Under the pieces are notes generated by a model. The model searched no databases. It was not told the DNA's origin and saw only the letters and a program-made list of their open reading frames with translations. DNA of 64,000 nucleotides from Tenrec ecaudatus (Eukaryota > Chordata > Mammalia > Afrosoricida > Tenrecidae), in the NCBI RefSeq assembly GCF_050624435.1, contig NC_134535.1:75140494-75204493 (forward strand), written 5' to 3'. A program made the position numbers and the translations under genes. Shown here piece after piece: positions 36,201-46,484 of this stretch (position 1 is the stretch's first letter; every line of letters starts with the position of its first letter).

Positions 36201-36783
36201 TTTAGCTACACGGCCTCCTCTTCTACCACCGGCACTCACGTTCCACGTCCTCACGGAGAGGCAGCAACGAGTTCTGTCCCGATGCCCATTAGCTCACAGC
36301 CACACTGCTGCTGCGTGGTGCAGGAGCAAGATGAGCAGAGGCCTCTTCCTCCCCCGTGAGACAGTCCCCAGCTTCTAGGTCTGCACACGTGTCAACTCCA
36401 GAGTGCCCGAGCCGTGCCCTCTCATGTCCCGTCTGCATTCCCAGGTCACATCGAAGTGGTGAAGTTCTTGATTGAGGCCTGTAAAGTGAATCCTTTTGTC
36501 AAGGACAGGTGAGTAGGCGTACACTGAAGGGGACAGCTTGACACTGTCCGCCAGCCACCTCACCTGTCCCCAACCCTTGCACTCCCAGTGTCTTCTCTGA
36601 CTGATGGTGGTCTTCGTTCCGCTCAGGTGGGGCAATATCCCCCTGGATGACGCTGTGCAGTTCCACCACCTGGAGGTGGTCAAGATGCTTCAGGATTACC
36701 AGGACTCCTACACACCATCCGAGACGCGGTCCGAGGCGGCAGCGGAGGCCCTGTCCAAAGAGAACTTGGAGAGCATGGTGTGA
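19398..36783 (+). CDS. GLS2: Glutaminase 2, liver/mitochondrial (18 coding exons)
   Basis: Hydrolyses glutamine to glutamate and ammonia in mitochondria. Exons: 19398-19579, 27283-27382, 27804-27925, 28486-28615, 29344-29423, 29509-29672, 29895-29953, 32666-32698, 32975-33033, 33429-33495, 33599-33649, 33785-33961, 34479-34610, 34700-34792, 34929-34990, 35906-35982, 36445-36508, 36627-36783. All introns are GT-AG and all phases close, giving 602 residues, the human length, with near-identical sequence throughout. Residues 1 to about 60 form an Arg-rich, acid-poor start typical of a mitochondrial presequence. The glutaminase domain (about 177-463) keeps the catalytic QSCVK motif, Ser219 and Lys222. 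Two ankyrin repeats follow (about 518-585). The C-terminus ESMV is the PDZ-binding tail known from human GLS2. The start was chosen by homology ([15 protein letters not shown]). Intron 1 is 7.7 kb and repeat-rich. Exon 6 contains an internal GTAAGC (see findings). The gene appears intact. Confidence 0.97.
20400..21555. other. GLS2 intron 1, no clear feature
   Basis: The sequence contains poly-T patches and polypyrimidine runs near 21,180-21,300 but no exon-like or clear repeat signal. Parts may be the 5' region of the L1 that follows. Confidence 0.35.
21560..21960 (+). mobile_element. L1 ORF1-like fragment
   Basis: Sense translation gives [21 protein letters not shown] then [13 protein letters not shown], a charged coiled-coil stretch like the N-terminal part of L1 ORF1 protein. 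An in-frame stop separates the two parts. It lies in GLS2 intron 1 in the same orientation as the gene. Confidence 0.5.
22240..22355 (+). repeat. MLT1-like LTR end
   Basis: 'accacttgtggtatttctgtcataacaactctggataactaagacag' resembles the 3' end of MaLR/MLT1 LTRs (ttctgttatagcagc..actaagacac). Only the end is recognisable; it is an ancient fossil. Confidence 0.35.
22860..25290 (-). mobile_element. RTE LINE 3' region, antisense, split by L1
   Basis: 22,860-23,420 carries the RTE 3' blocks ('ccactttaccaagtataatgtccttgcttctaagga', 'tttgggcagcagcgttgtctaatgcg', 'ggtgttgattgtggatccaagtaaagtgaaatcc', 'tttatcatgatggtccagttgtgaggattttt'). The next blocks ('gatggctgtagtctttgatcttcatcaagaagtgcttcaa') resume only at about 25,095, after an L1. 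It is inactive. Confidence 0.65.
23430..25060 (-). repeat. L1 3' UTR, antisense, inserted into RTE
   Basis: It starts 'aaaaatcattttattgggggctcttacaacttgcatcacaatcc' and ends in 'ctctggtcagacatgctcctctccctgagct'. Block order is the same as at 3,617 and 11,271. It sits in GLS2 intron 1, opposite to the gene. Confidence 0.6.
25370..25640 (-). repeat. Old L1 fragment, antisense
   Basis: 'cattatttccagccctttgcaactacaaacaatgcaatagtaactataaatatgct..ggatagattcctggatgtgacatttccgggtcaaaagg' is the complement of a familiar eutherian L1 3' region. Confidence 0.5.
25650..25800 (+). repeat. AfroSINE
   Basis: 'gagccctagtgacattgtgggcaagccctgagctgcgaccc..aggttcaaacc' followed by 'gagaaagaggaggcttatctgctcctataaagagtcacagtctggaa'. 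The copy is diverged but collinear. Confidence 0.6.
26580..26765 (+). repeat. AfroSINE, full length
   Basis: Head 'aggagtcctggctgggtagggg', box-B-like 'aaggtcggcagtttgaaacc', body 'gaaagacgggctttccgctcctgtgaagagtta' and tail 'ggggcagttccgctccgtcctatatagggtccctgtggacggcagtgag' are all present. Located in GLS2 intron 1. Confidence 0.8.
28945..29134. mobile_element. SPIN-like hAT MITE in GLS2 intron 4
   Basis: This 190-bp element has imperfect terminal inverted repeats: CAGCAGTTCTCAAACCT at the left and the complement of AAGGTTAAGAACCACTG at the right. It is flanked by 8-bp near-identical direct repeats, CCCTAGAG and CCCTAAAG, the target-site signature of hAT transposons. The interior ('ccgtgacccctttgggggttgaacgaccctttcacaggggtcacc') matches my memory of SPIN-type and rodent URR1-type hAT MITEs. 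It has no coding capacity. SPIN elements are established as horizontally transferred into tenrec, several other tetrapods and others. Confidence 0.85.
30164..30292. repeat. (CA)n microsatellite with degenerate flank
   Basis: About 25 perfect CA units (30,243-30,292) are preceded by roughly 80 bp of imperfect CACAC/CACCA repeats. Located in GLS2 intron 7. Confidence 0.95.
31090..31262 (+). repeat. L1 3' end, sense
   Basis: 'ggagctgatacccagggctcaaatagaaagtaaatgttta..gatgatgatggc' through 'gagcgcctaataaaatgctctttt'. A short 5'-truncated insertion in GLS2 intron 7. Confidence 0.6.
31490..32490 (+). repeat. L1 3' UTR, about 1 kb, sense
   Basis: This is the sense version of the antisense block order seen at 54,690-56,690: 'tgcaagaacactttgttcta', 'gcaaatgtggtgaagaaagctgatggtgcccagctatc', 'aagcacaccagcctgtg', ending 'tataagagcccccaatgaaatgatt'. 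It lies in GLS2 intron 7 in the same orientation as the gene. Confidence 0.6.
35430..35602 (-). repeat. AfroSINE, antisense
   Basis: 'aaccaaactcactgccatcgagtccacgctgg' (complement of the SINE tail) to 'aaccactgtaccatcagggattc' (complement of the head). A full-length copy in GLS2 intron 15. Confidence 0.8.
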
Positions 36784-37206
36784 GCCCGGGCGCTACTTGC
36801 TTAAACCCATAACCACAACCACTGCTTCTGTGGAAACCAAGACAGTCAATTTGGTGACTTAAGCCAGTGCTTTCTGTGAGAGTCAAATTACCCCATCCCC
36901 TTGGCAGACAGTGTGCAGAAAAGGGGCCTCAGTGGACAGTGGCAAGAGGGCCACCCACCCACAAGGTCTGCTGGGAGACCCAGCTGTATGACTTGGCCCA
37001 CTTAAAACCCTCCCAGCTTCCCCTGGGTCCCCGTGCCCTCTCAGAAGGTACCAAGCCCGAGAGACACCCCGTGGGAGGGCTCGAACCGTGCCACATGCAT
37101 CTGTCCCCAGTGGGGAAGGGAGGGGAGGGCCTCTGTACCCCATTAGCCAGGATATGCTGCTACCGCTAACAACAATTTTATAGACAGAGAAAGTATTTTG
37201 TGCTCA

Positions 37207-37219
37207 AATAAACTTTAAT
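37207..37219. terminator. GLS2 poly(A) signal, possibly shared with SPRYD4
   Basis: AATAAA at 37,207-37,212 (+) lies about 420 bp after the GLS2 stop, followed by AT- and T-rich sequence, and is the likely GLS2 poly(A) signal. Immediately next to it, TTTAAT at 37,214-37,219 reads ATTAAA on the minus strand, about 1 kb past the SPRYD4 stop. The plus-strand assignment is solid; the minus-strand use is inference. Confidence 0.65.
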
Positions 37220-38223
37220 TACACAAATCACTCGTTTTGTTAAGCCCAGACCACCTCCCCAAAGGGTATCCAACTTGATCACCATTCTCGGGTAAAAAAA
37301 AAAAAAAGCGCCTCCAGGTCAGACAGGGCCCCAACAATACACAGTTCCTATAAACATTCATTCACCCCACTTGTTTTTTTTTCCCTGACCCCAGACACTG
37401 CTATAGGTTAAGTGCAATCTGGTAACCAAGTGAGGCTTGGGTTTGAGCAGGCCCAGCCATGGGTTGTTCGAAACCTCAGGCCACCCTCCAGAGAAGTTCC
37501 AACGGTGGCAGAAAGGGAGAGAGACCACCTCAGGAACCAACGCTGTCCAGCACGACCCCTCTAGATCTTTCCCAAGCGTTCTCTTCTTCCTCTCTGGTCA
37601 TGATTGTAACTGGCACAAAGACTAGAAGGGGCTGGCCAAGTGTCACAGGCGTGCAGATTCAGGCGAATGCACTCAGGGTGGGGAGCTGCAGCTGAGAGGG
37701 ACTGAGAGGCTGTGGCACTGAGGTATTGGGTGAGGGCTGAGTTCTCCAGCATTTACTGAGGGAGCAGAGCCCAGATTCTGCATGGGCTGAAGAGAAAGGC
37801 CAAATCGACGAACCACTCCTCCAGCCAGAGGTAGGAAGGCTTTACTCTGGAGCCAGTCGGTAGCGCTCCAAGATCAAGCTGAAGTTACACACAGGCAAGA
37901 GAGGGAGAGGCATCAAAGGGATTAAATTCAAATAAAGCTTAAAGACTTGCCCAGAACAGAATCCATTCAGTCAGGTCTGTGTACAGGGACAGCAAGTCTT
38001 CAGAGAAGGCTCGACATGCTGACCCAGGACACTGGTGTAACTAGGGGGCAGCAGGGGGACGAGTGTGGCTTAGGCCTCACGTTCAGGGCCGGGTAGAAAG
38101 GTGGCCAAGACATTGCACAGGACCCAATGTGAATTGGAAAGTAAAGGCTTTGGGGGGCAAAGCTTAGACACCTCAACACAAGACTGGCCGAGAACATGAT
38201 TAGGGGCGTCAGTAGCACACAGA

Positions 38224-39221
38224 CTAAAGCCCCTCAGGCACCTCCAGCCCTGAGTGGGTCAGCAGCTCTCCATCCCAGAGGGCAAAGGCAGGTACTACAG
38301 GACCGCGGAAGGCCGACTGCAGCGTGTGAACCACGGCAACTCGGCTGACATCAACCAGGCTCAGCTTCTGGGCTTCGTAGTCCAGCAGCAGCCCCACCAC
38401 CTCTGGCTGGCCGATGCCCTCAATCGGGGTTTTCTCCTTGACCCACATGCTGTGCCACTTGCGCTGGGCATAGGTGAACACCCAGGAATGATCGTCAACA
38501 CCGATGCAGCTGTCGCGGGAGATGTCCACGTCTGCCACGCCTATCCGGAATTGCTGGGAGCGCTTCACCGTCACTTCCCAGTAGTGCCTGCCGCTGGTGA
38601 CCGCAGTGTCCGCCAGCACCACTGCCCACTCTCGGAAGCGCTCCATATTCAGGGCCACCTTGGTGGGCTCCAATCCCACCAGACCATACTTGACACCCGT
38701 ATCGCCTTTGAAGAGTGCGAGGCTGCTGTGGGCGGTTTTCTCTTCCATTTTGAAATGGATGCCTGTGGGCAGAGCAGAGAGACTGCATGGTGACAGGAGC
38801 CCCAGTCCTCAAGTTGTCGGTACACAACGACGTGAAGCAGCCGGTCTCCAGAGAAGCGGGGTTAGAATAAGCGAGCGTCGCAGCGGGGGTGCTGCTTGCG
38901 GGAGGGGTGGGGGGAGCGTGAATGTGCGCGTGCGCCCGCAGCCTCAAAGGCTGAGGCTCCCATTGAGGAAGGGCCGCTAGTTCATGGAACTGAATGGCTT
39001 CCCAGTGGGATTAGCGGGACCGACGGCGACGGGAAGGGGCGTGGAGCCGGCGGCCGACACTGCTTCCCGGGCCTGCTCAGGAAGCACCAGGCGGACCCCG
39101 CGCGCTCCGGAGCAAGAGGACGCAGAGGGATCACCGTACCTCTCGGGGCGTCCGCGGCGGTCCGCAGCCGGCTGGCCCCCCAGCGGCGGAGCAGCAATGG
39201 ACGTGCGAAGGGCAGCGCCAT
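38224..39221 (-). CDS. SPRYD4: SPRY domain-containing protein 4 (2 coding exons)
   Basis: Small protein carrying a single SPRY domain; the family function is unclear and the human protein has been reported in mitochondria and nucleus. Exons on the minus strand are 39221-39140 and 38762-38224, joined after one base of a Gly codon (GT donor, AG acceptor), giving 206 residues against 207 in human. The start MALPFARPLLLRRWGASRLR matches the human N-terminus and is basic and hydrophobic, compatible with a mitochondrial presequence. The SPRY region begins near residue 33 (MEEKTAHSSLALF) and includes REWAVVLADTAVTSGRHYWEV, DSCIGVDDHSWVFTY and WDGELLTHSGLEVPEGL at the end. The gene is convergent with GLS2. 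Its upstream region carries a 19-bp minisatellite. Confidence 0.96.
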
Positions 39222-39224
39222 CTT

Positions 39225-39331
39225 GCACCGAGGCTGAGCCGGGCACGCCCCCTGCCCCTAGACCCCGCCATCGGCTCGGCCCGAGCGCGCGCACGTGGTC
39301 GCGGCGGCGGCCGCGCAGCGTGATGACGCAC
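39225..39331 (-). promoter_or_regulatory. SPRYD4: SPRYD4 promoter region
   Basis: CpG-rich sequence directly upstream of the SPRYD4 start, without a TATA box. It contains TGATGACGCA at 39,320-39,330, resembling a CRE/ATF site. The true transcription start is not determinable from sequence alone. Confidence 0.5.
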
Positions 39332-39515
39332 GAGCTCAGCCCCGCCCCGGGAGCTCAGCCCCGCCCCGGGAGCTCAGCCCCGCCCCGGGAGCTCAGCCCC
39401 GCCCCGGGAGCTCAGCCCCGCCCCGGGAGCTCAGCCCCGCCCCGGGAGCTCAGCCCCGCCCCGGGAGCTCAGCCCCGCCCCCGGAGCTCAGCCCCGCCCC
39501 CGGAGCTGAGCCGCG
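39332..39515. repeat. 19-bp GC-box minisatellite upstream of SPRYD4
   Basis: Nine full units of GAGCTCAGCCCCGCCCCGG start at 39,332, 39,351, 39,370 and so on to 39,484, exactly 19 bp apart, plus a degenerate tenth at 39,503. Each unit holds one GC box (complement GGGCGGGGC). The last two full units differ by one base (an extra C replacing a G). Confidence 0.95.
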
Positions 39516-39964
39516 CGTCCAGCGTCTGCGCGGAAGCGGAAGTATTGGGTTTGGGATTAGATTGCCGAATTAGAGTTTAGCTCCATCGTACGACTTCGGA
39601 CAAACCACTTTCAGGTCCACTAGAATGTCCAGGCCTTAGTCAAAGTGCGATGAGAATTCTCTAGTTTACAATTTGACAAGTAGAGCTACTGGGTAAGTGG
39701 CAGTTGTTTATAATAAGTGCAGTAAATGTCGATTTTGCTGTCGATTGTCAGTGGGCAGTGCTATAGAGAAATGACTGCCACTATTACAGAGCAAAATTTT
39801 TGTTTATTGTTTATACTCCCTGTGATGGGAGAATGTACTGCTACGTCTTTGAAGATTATACAGCAATACAGAACAAGTACCATGGAATATACAAAACTTT
39901 AGAGATACAGGTGTTGGAGAAGGGGAAGCAAGTTTAAACTTCCACCACAGGTTGCTTTAAAGTA

Positions 39965-40095
39965 AGTACAAACCAAGCCCACTGCCAGAGTGGAATAGGA
40001 CAAGATAGAACTGCCCCCTTGGGTTTCAGAGTTTATAACACGGCAGTGTATAACTCTAGCTGGTGGACCTGTATGCTCTTTCAGAGTAAGTAAGG
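39965..40095 (-). repeat. Degraded AfroSINE, antisense
   Basis: 'caaaccaagcccactgccagagtggaataggacaagatagaactgcccccttgggtttcagag' fits the complement of the SINE tail and body. The head is not preserved. Confidence 0.5.
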
Positions 40096-40199
40096 TCCTT
40101 CAGAAACAAGGGGGCATTCCTGAGGTACTAAAGGAGTTGGTTTGCGGGTATATCTCTAGGACGCCCAGAAGTACAGAGAACTTTTCAGGACTTGGGTGT

Positions 40200-40385
40200 C
40201 TGTTCTTCGGTGTGATCAAGTCGGTTCTGATTCATAGCCACCCAGTGCACAACCCACGGAAACACCGCTCTGCCCTCTGTCCTGCACTGTGCTCTCTATC
40301 TTTGCAATGTTGGAGTTCCTCGTCGCAGTCGATGGCCTTCCTCTTTGCTGCCCCTCCACTTTACCAAGCCTAGATGTCTAATCAT
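40200..40385 (-). mobile_element. RTE LINE 3' terminus, antisense
   Basis: 'gtgatcaagtcggttctgattcatagccaccc..gatggccttcctctttgctgcccctccactttaccaagc' matches the 3' terminal blocks at 8,770 and 22,860. About 180 bp, strongly 5'-truncated. Confidence 0.55.
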
Positions 40386-40389
40386 TAAA

Positions 40390-43300
40390 TACCTTATTAG
40401 ATAAAGCTGTTAAAAAATCAGACAACTCTCCCAGAAGTCTTGGAAAGTTGCGTAGACTTCTGGGGGATGGGGTAGCTGTAATGTTTACCCTCCTAAAAAA
40501 AATAGAACAAAATTATTTCCCCCTCTCAAAGTCCTAGCCACCATTCCAATTGGATGTGGCCTTCTTTGGGTTTTTCTTGTAATGTGGCTTCTAAACTGGT
40601 CTAACTTCCATCTGCCAATTTTGAATCCCATGCTAGTGGTTTTTTATTCTAATCCCACCAGTGAGTTTTCTAAATAGTAAATCTGATTATACAGTTAATG
40701 TGCCTGCGTGTCTTCCAGGATGAAGTCACGGCCAGTAGGGTTTACGTGATTTGGCTGCTGCCTACCTTGTTTGTTCTTTCTCATAAAACAATTCCTGCGT
40801 ATGAGGTGTAGCTGCGGGATGGATGAGAATCTTGGCGGTTCCAATAAGAGAGATGATGGGAGGGATTACAGGATGCGTAGGAAGCAGAGGAGACGCCCCT
40901 AATGCAGCCTATGGGGGAGTGTTGGGGAGAGAGTTCCCGGAATTGCTCGTGGCATAAAAGCAGAGGTGATTAAGCAGGTGAGGGAACTGTGTGTACTGAA
41001 ACCTTCAGGTGAGAGAAAGGAGGTCTCATCTGCCTCCCTTACCTTGCCGCCTGACTTCTAATCACCTGTGAACCATGCTCTTTCTTAACTCTGCCTGAGA
41101 AGCAGTATTCCTCTGCGTGAAATGGTATTCATTTTGCTTGAAAAGTACCTTCTCTACTCTGGTGAAACCACCATCACCTGTTGGAGAAGAACTCTAATCC
41201 TCTGAGGTCATATTTCTCTCCTGGGTTCCAGGTCGATCTGTATGTCCAACAGCTTATTAGACATTCTACTTAGCTATCCCCTAGTCACCTCAAACCCAAC
41301 ATTCCCGAAGCTAACTTCTTCGTCTTCCTCCACACACTTCCTCCTATATTCCCTGACCTGGTGAGCTGTAACCCGGGTCCAGCCAGTTGTCCAGGCCAGA
41401 AACCTGACTCTTGACTCTGTCTCGTTCATCTCCCACATCTGATTGTAACGCAGTCCCAGCACCTTATTTCCCTCTTGGACTACTGCATCAGCCTTCTAAG
41501 GAGTCTCCGAGGGAACGTTTAAATAGGAAGCATCAACAGCTATGCATCTCTCCATTAGGTTGTGAATTCTTAATAAAAGGGATTATTTTCTATCCTATGT
41601 CCCCCCACCCCCCTGTATCCCCCTTTGCATACAGAATATACTTGGGTTTTTGCCTACCTTCTGTCTACCTGCTTGCTGTGCAGTGGCACAATCATTCCAC
41701 CAGGGGTCAGCCTGGCCAAGCCTTTCCGTCCCATCGAACGCTGGGAAGCTTGGTTTCTAGGCCTTTGAAGCTTGGGAGCATAGTGCCTGGAGATTTCCTT
41801 TAGAAAGGTCCTGCTGTCAGGACTTAATATTTTGGTAATAATGAGAAGGTTCCAGAATTGTTTCTGCAGGATTTCTCCATGCCATCCTGCCTGTGGGGCT
41901 TGCAGCAAGCATACATCTCTCACCCGGTTACTTGGTTGACTTGCTTGGGGTCCCTTGTCACATGTACGACTTGCCTGTCATCGCTTGTATTATTTCATGC
42001 TCACAGACTGTCCATCGCATTAACTCACTCTGTTCATTCAGATTATTTACCTGTCGTTGCTACAAACCAAGTCAACTCTGACTATGCCCATAAACCATTC
42101 TTCATAGACTTTTAATCTATTAAGGCAAGAGGGGGGAAATGACATTGTAGGCAGAGGGAACCGCTGAGGCGGAATCGCTGGATAATTAAACTGAACGGGA
42201 TGTTTGAGGTACCGCAGGAAGTGTCCTATTAGTCTCGCGTTGAGTAAAGAGAGCAGACAAGGAGGAGTTGAGACTAGATGAGGAAGGATGCGGGGTGGGG
42301 AGCTTAGTCTTTCAGGGATTCAGGAGCCCGTGAAGGCTCTTAAACAGGGACATGACCAGTAATAGATACTTGGATAGAGAGAGTGCTCCAGAGGGAGTGA
42401 GACTAAAAACAAAGACAGACATGAGGAGAAGCCACTCCGTCAGACAGTGTGTGGTCGTAGGGATCCAAGGGTTGGAATTGGTGGGACAATGGTGACTGAC
42501 AAAATGGGAGACAGAGGAGAGGGGCAGGAGCCGAAGCCCACTTGTAGGTTGCTAACTGAATGAGGTCATTGTAACCAGGTGTAAATGTCTCTGAAGTTCA
42601 AGGGGGAGGAGGACATACATGAGGTCATCCAAGGAGAGGGTCTAGACTAGAGGAAGTCGGAATTCACTGCAGGTGAAGCTTGGGGAATATCAGGACATGA
42701 GATGACAGCTAGAGCAGGATGAGCCAGCCCCTTTGTTACTTGATGTTTCGGAGTGTCCAGTTTCTAATGTGGGAGGACCCTGCTCTGCCCCAGGGCTAGC
42801 TGGAGTCCTTAACTAGGCCTGGGCAAGGGGTGAGGCACTCAGAGCTCAGTGATTGTTGGGCATTTTGTCAGGAGTCAGCAAAGCATTAACAGGGCGGGAG
42901 AGAGGGGGGCGGGGGGGGGGCAGGGACTGCTGGGCTGGCTTGTGATCCCTTGGAGCCTTTGTCTTGCTGAAACTGCCCACAATGTCGCTGAGCTCCATGC
43001 TGACCAGGCATTCTGAGTGTGGGGCAAGAATAGAGATGCCAGATGGTGGAAGCAGAGAGAAAGGGTCACCCAGCCCCTCAGGACCATGTCTCCGTTCACC
43101 CACATTGGAATTGCTGGAGAGGCTATTCAATACTTAATAATAATACATGATGTGTGTTTCTGACCGATTCATGCATCAATCCATTTATATTTTGACTTAA
43201 GGTGGCTAACTCAATGCTTGCATTGCTTGGACATATCTTACTTGAGCCTCACACAACCCTGTAAAATTAGCCGAGCAGGTATTTTGATGGAACTCCAACC

Positions 43301-43990
43301 TGGGTGGTCCCTTAGGTCCTGGCGAGCTGAGCTGGCTGAGGAGCCGCTTTGGGAAGGTGGGGAGTTGGTTGTGGACACCCCCAAAGGTGGCTGTGGTGGT
43401 CTCGTGGGGCCTGCTGTGGAGAATTGAAAGAAGACATGCCTCTGCCTGGAGGGTTCCTGAGCTTTGTAGACTGACTGTGGGTTACCCTCTCTAGGAGCAG
43501 CGTCTCTGGGAGTGAAGAAGAGACCCTCTCTATCAAATGGCAGAATACATTCAGGACCACTGGGTCCCAGGAACACAGCTCCAAGGCTGATCAGCCCTGG
43601 TCCGTCAAAAGGACAGGCAGGTGTACCGAGACTGATGTGCCTCAGTGGCTCCCAGGGCCCAGAGGAGGAGAGAAAGGGTTGGGAGGCCCATTAGTTACTG
43701 TGGGACACTGAGTTTGTTTGCGGTGATGGAAAATTTACATTGATTAAGGCTGAAGATTGCACAGCCAATCAATGTAATCGATGCCAATAAGTTGCATCCT
43801 CTCTAAGGTTGACTGGGCAACTGCCGTGCAATAATTACAACAACTTGGTTTGTAGGTTTAGGGCCATGGTCTTATGGGACACCCCACTTAATTTACCTCT
43901 GGTCATTCATTGTTTCTTCCCACCTCCCGGTTCACTGCACAGTGCTGCGGTCTTCCAGGCTAACAACCATCCAAGGTACCAATGTTAGCC
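40390..43990. other. Intergenic region, no gene found
   Basis: Mostly non-repetitive-looking sequence between SPRYD4 and MIP. 41,200-41,500 ('tgtatgtccaacagcttattagacattc..acctcaaacccaacattcc') and 42,140-42,560 look like ancient mammalian interspersed repeats of uncertain family. No host exon with splice sites is visible. Confidence 0.4.
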
Positions 43991-44089
43991 GCTGGAGCAA
44001 CTAAGGAGATGAAGGAGAGAGTCAGGAGTCAGAGGAAGTAGAATGCATGATTAATTGCCTCCAGTCGGAAGAATTTGCTTATTTGGTTG

Positions 44090-45110
44090 GTTGTTTTCAC
44101 AATCATTTAATTGGCATACACTTCCCATATAATGACATTTAATTGTTCAGTCACATTCATAAGGTTGAAAGTCATCACCACAATGTTTCAGAACATTTTC
44201 TTCTCATATGCGTTGCTCTTAGCTCCCCATTTCCCCTAACTTCCCCGCCATTCCCTTAACAATCCACTTACTCTCGATCAATCCACCTACCCTGGATTTC
44301 ATATACAGAAAATTAAAAAACAAACAAACAGGAGCAAGCAAGCTAACAACAATGGGTAGACCCACATAGAAAAGACTCAAAAAGAAAACAAAGTAGTCAC
44401 GACTGGAACAACTTTAAAATGGGTAAAACGAAACAACATAAAAACCTCTTCGCCTTGGAGTGCTTGCTGACTCATGTCGGCCCGTGGGTTTCCCAGACTG
44501 CAACTGTTCACAGGAGTAAAAAGCCGGTCTTTCTCCTAAGGAGCTGCTGGTGGTTTGGAACTGCCGACCATGGGGATGGCAGCCCCGCATGTAACCATTA
44601 CACCACCAGGGCTCCTCCACATGGGCCAAAGGGGAGATCAAGTGATAAGGCATTACATTTTAATCCAACTGCATCAGCCATAATCGACCACGTGCTCTCT
44701 CTGACAGCAAGGCTGTCCACACCCCCGGGCTGAGGTCAGCGGACTTCCACTGTCATCCGTAGCTTTCTGAAAACTGGGTGTTCACAGTTTTAGCTCTGAC
44801 ACCACTTCATGTGTATTTAATTATTTACAATCCTTGGGTCACACAGGCTGGTGTGCTTCTTCCTCACTTAGTTGGCTGCTGGTTTGAAGACAAGCCTTTA
44901 AGATCCCAGATGGGTTTTTCCCTCATAGCCGGGCACCATCTGATTTCTTCACCATGCTTTGCTACAGACTGAGATAATCTTTAGTGATCTCTTCATGAGG
45001 GTAAGCATTAAGCAGGACCATGGCATAAGAATTAATTTTTCTTAGATTGGGGCTAGAATTAAGTGTGAGCCCAAAATCCAATGCTTTATATATGTCCCTC
45101 CCTAGTTCAC
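44090..45110 (-). repeat. Older L1 3' UTR, antisense, with SINE insertion
   Basis: 'caatcatttaattggcatacacttcccatataatgacatttaattgttcagtcacattc..catcaccacaatgtttcagaacattttcttctc' is a less derived form of the L1 3' end. It continues after a SINE through 'gtcacacaggctggtgtgcttcttcc' and 'atagccgggcaccatctgatttcttcacc'. Confidence 0.55.
44440..44622 (-). repeat. AfroSINE, antisense
   Basis: From 'cttgctgactcatgtcggcccgtgggtttccc' to 'aaccattacaccaccagggctcc', full length, inserted in the L1 3' UTR. Confidence 0.75.
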
Positions 45111-45867
45111 TTTTTGTTTTGTTTTCAAAGTTTTTACTTCAAGTTGGTTGAAGTCAGCCTGCATTATTTTTTTTATTAGTTGAGATTCTAGTTTATGTTT
45201 ATACACATTATCATTTTATAATGAGAACATTAAACATCATCCTCCTAGGGCATAAGGTAATTCTATTGGCAGTCATTTATCCAGTGCTATAGAATTTAAA
45301 ACACTGTTGAGAAAAGGAAATTATACAAGTATAGCTGGCTTCAGGCTGCAGTACACGATGCATGAAATGTCGACTTATACAGATTAAATGCTTAAGTGAC
45401 TAGACACTATTTACACAAACCATGGGGGTTAGTGATAGAGCAAAGTTTTCAATAACGCACATTCTAACCATGCCTACCAGACTAATACACGCCATAAGAA
45501 AGCAAGGAGGGCATTACAATAGTGAATACATGGTAGTTCTAGGCCACCGTTCACTGGGCACCCTCAGAATAAGAGATGGAACCAAAGTCCAATGAGCGAC
45601 AATTCCATAACCTTGGAATAGCAGTCATCTATACGTCTCAAATCTTCTTAAAATGTCTTAACTCCTACAGGCGAATTTGAGATAAAGCTCATTCACTTAG
45701 TGGGGCTTCCACATCGAGTCCTCTGGTGTGGCCTCTGAAGGATGTTGTGCATCTCAACAAGACAGAATCTAAAGTCCCAGTAGTCCATAGCTGTTGAATG
45801 TTTTGCTCAAAGATTCTATGGAGTAGTCCTGGGATCCTGACCAAAAGGAAGAACTCTTCCCTCCCCC

Positions 45868-46068
45868 CCCCCCTGGTTCACTGCCATAGAGTCAAGGCTG
45901 ATTCATAGCAACCCTGTAGGACAGGGCAGAACTGCCCCTGATTTTCTGAGGCTGAACTCTTCATGGGAGTAGAAAGCCTCATCTTTCTTTCAGGGAGCTC
46001 CTGGTGGTTTTGAACTGCTGACTTGCAGTATAACCCAACATATAACCACTCTGTCACCTGGGATCAAA
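45868..46068 (-). repeat. AfroSINE, antisense
   Basis: 'ttcactgccatagagtcaaggctgattcatagcaaccctgtaggacagggcagaactgcccc' to 'ataaccactctgtcacctgggatc'. A well-preserved full-length copy. Confidence 0.8.
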
Positions 46069-46484
46069 AGGAACAAAAGTTCAAATTCAAATGAACTCCA
46101 GACTTTCGGGAGCCATTGTGGTTGGACAAATCCCTGAAATTATTGCCCCGAGGTAATCTTTAAAAATTAGACCCCAAATATCTCTATGTATTTTTAAAAT
46201 GGAAAGACTGTCTTCCTTGTACATTGTACTCTCTTAAAGAACGGTCTGTCTCTATCGGAGTAAGTTGACATCAGTACCTTGGGAAGCTAAGCTTGAGGAG
46301 CAGTGTGTTTCTGTTAAAGAGCGAGGGGCAGTTCTGAAGAAGAGGGCGAGGAGGGCTGCAGCGCCTGAAGACTCATCAACGTCACTGCACTGGACACGTG
46401 CAAACGATTGAATTGGTGCATGTTCTGCTGTGTATTCCTCAACCGCAACAAGAAATTAAATAACTAAAAATAAGGATTTTAACA

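Noticed and set aside
38254-38980. Plus-strand frames opposite SPRYD4
   Set aside because: They are antisense shadows of the conserved SPRY exon. The minus-strand protein matches the SPRYD4 family residue by residue.
39295-39580. Pro/Ser/Ala-repeat open frames upstream of SPRYD4
   Set aside because: They come from the 19-bp minisatellite; none has coding character beyond the repeat.
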